Shown here piece by piece: positions 63,081 through 64,000 of a DNA stretch of 64,000 nucleotides. The DNA is taken from the NCBI GenBank assembly GCA_033852135.1, contig JAWSVB010000028.1:1-64000 (forward strand), given 5' to 3'. The translations under genes and the position numbers were made by a program. The notes beneath the pieces were generated by a model that saw nothing but the letters and a program-made list of their open reading frames with translations, was not told the DNA's origin and made no database searches. How positions within the stretch are numbered: position 1 is the stretch's first letter; each line of letters begins with the position of its first letter. Source of the stretch: QZLE01 sp033852135. GTDB lineage: Bacteria; Pseudomonadota; Gammaproteobacteria; QZLD01.

Positions 63081-63656
63081 TTATACTAATCCTGAGAATC
63101 CCATGAACGCCAATGACATTAGGCCAGCAGTAACAAATGCAATTGCTGGGCCTTTGAATGGACGGGGAACGTCTGCTGCAGCAATACGTTCTCTCATCGC
63201 AGCAAAAAGAATAAGCGCTAGTGAGAATCCAATTGATGCTCCAAAACCATAAAGTGCTGATGCGAGGAAGCCATTTCCTTCTTGTACATTAAGAAGAGCT
63301 ACACCGAGTACTGCACAGTTTGTGGTGATAAGTGGAAGGAATATACCCAGGAGCTGATATAGCACCGGGCTGGTTTTTCTGATTGCCATCTCGGTAAAAC
63401 CTACTACAACAGCAATTACCAAGATAAAGGCAATAGTGCGAAGGTATTCAATTTCGAGAGGGATCAATAAGAATTGATTTATTAGATATGCGAGAATCGC
63501 AGATAAGGTTAGTACGAATGTTGTAGCAAATGCCATACCCGTTGCGGTTTCAACCTTTGTCGATACTCCCATGAATGGGCAAATTCCCAAGAATCGTACC
63601 AGAACAAAGTTGTTAACCAGAATGGTGCTAACCAAAATGATGACGTATTGGCTCAT
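63081..63656 (-). CDS. rnfA: RnfA, membrane subunit
   Basis: 191 aa, six helices, paralogue of RnfE. NNFVLVRFLGICPFMGVST and FLPLITTNCAVLGVALLN contain the conserved Cys pair. It is the first canonical gene of the operon rnfABCDGE-nth and has a GGAAAAGG ribosome binding site that lies inside a small upstream ORF overlapping it by ATGA. Confidence 0.97.
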   Translation of the reverse strand: MSQYVIILVSTILVNNFVLVRFLGICPFMGVSTKVETATGMAFATTFVLTLSAILAYLINQFLLIPLEIEYLRTIAFILVIAVVVGFTEMAIRKTSPVLYQLLGIFLPLITTNCAVLGVALLNVQEGNGFLASALYGFGASIGFSLALILFAAMRERIAAADVPRPFKGPAIAFVTAGLMSLAFMGFSGLV

Positions 63657-63814
63657 ACCTTTTCCTTCCGACGGAACTTTCCGTCACTTGTTGGATCAAT
63701 AAACCTAGTAAGATTTATTGAATATTGACTTACAAGAGCAATGAAAAAACTTTTTCTCGCTGCTCCGATTAGCATAAACCACCATGCTCTTTGCCAACTA
63801 ACAGCCCAAAGCAT
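63653..63814 (-). CDS. Small membrane-type ORF overlapping rnfA (53 codons)
   Basis: On the minus strand, an ATG at 63814 opens a 53-residue frame, MLWAVSWQRAWWFMLIGAAR followed by KSFFIALVSQYSI and ending SDGKFRRKEKV, whose TGA overlaps the rnfA ATG (ATGA). It would have one hydrophobic helix and a basic end. I do not recognise a family, and no good Shine-Dalgarno precedes its ATG, so it may be a leader peptide, a remnant or chance. The coupling geometry is what makes it worth listing. Confidence 0.4.
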   Translation of the reverse strand: MLWAVSWQRAWWFMLIGAARKSFFIALVSQYSINLTRFIDPTSDGKFRRKEKV

Positions 63815-63902
63815 ATAGTGGTCAAATATGAAACTTCCTGTAAAACCAATGCCTTAAACTATAAGATCAGTTTAGGACATAATCCTTATATCTTTGGCGC
63901 GG

Positions 63903-64000
63903 CTATTTTACCCGCATTCCAGGTTGAGCGCCAGTATCTGGCTCTAATATCCATAGCTCTTTTCCACCAGGGCCAGCTGCTAAAACCATTCCTTCTGACA
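63903..64000 (-). CDS. metG: Methionyl-tRNA synthetase, C-terminal end (partial)
   Basis: On the minus strand the frame reads SEGMVLAAGPGGKELWILEP then DTGAQPGMRVK and a stop at 63903. This is the very C-terminus of MetG (the tRNA-binding Trbp111-like domain; E. coli has a similar SEGMVMAAGPG... KPG end). The rest of the gene lies beyond the right edge. metG upstream of rnf is a common gammaproteobacterial order. Confidence 0.88.
   Translation of the reverse strand, partial: SEGMVLAAGPGGKELWILEPDTGAQPGMRVK

Overview
This window looks like chromosomal DNA from a low-to-moderate GC gammaproteobacterium. The evidence is a gammaproteobacterial type IV pilus block (pilS-pilR-pilA ... pilB-pilC-pilD) followed by coaE-zapD-yacG, the metG-end / rnfABCDGE / nth arrangement, a pncC-recA pair behind a CTGT-N8-ACAG LexA box, and RluD, BamD, MutS and Der of gammaproteobacterial type. 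I cannot name the genus. No prophage, insertion sequence, CRISPR array, tRNA or integrase was seen.

Layout. 1-2.5 kb: the 3' end of a 5S rRNA with its terminator, convergent with sucCD. 2.6-15.9 kb: pilus regulators, a sigma-54-driven pilin, two different O-antigen-ligase/PglL-like membrane proteins flanking pilBCD, then coaE, zapD and yacG. 16-23.2 kb: a MoxR/DUF58/DUF4381/BatA/BatB-C/BatD operon. 23.2-25.3 kb: divergent bamD and rluD. 25.3-30.2 kb: a peptide-type ABC transporter (two permeases, binding protein, one ATPase). 30.3-32.6 kb: lemA, a DUF3137 gene and an ORFan. 32.6-35.2 kb: mutS.

The middle is more accessory. 35.3-35.7 kb holds two unannotated remnants on the minus strand (LytTR-like and, less surely, GtrA-like). 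They are followed by an alternative-oxidase-family di-iron protein, a PEP-CTERM protein behind a textbook -24/-12 promoter, a methyltransferase, a SYLF lipoprotein and a cold-shock protein. 39.8-41.4 kb is the SOS-type pncC-recA unit. 41.6-44.2 kb has two more peptide-ABC ATPase genes, then der and two alpha/beta hydrolases. 47.6-50.1 kb encodes a large HExxH protein overlapping a gene for a small exported protein; this is the best candidate for an undescribed two-gene system. A PilZ protein and a 1436-residue secreted protein with two PHB-depolymerase-type esterase domains follow.

The right end (55.7-64 kb) is minus-strand housekeeping: GTP-type PEP carboxykinase, nth, the complete rnfABCDGE ion-pumping complex, an overlooked 53-codon ORF overlapping rnfA by ATGA, and the C-terminal end of metG.

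Functional themes are surface appendages and glycosylation (pil plus two ligases, PilZ), secreted or surface proteins (PEP-CTERM, depolymerase, HExxH protein), peptide uptake, and redox metabolism (Rnf, AOX, PckG, SucCD). All function calls rest on motif recognition by eye; no database search was possible.
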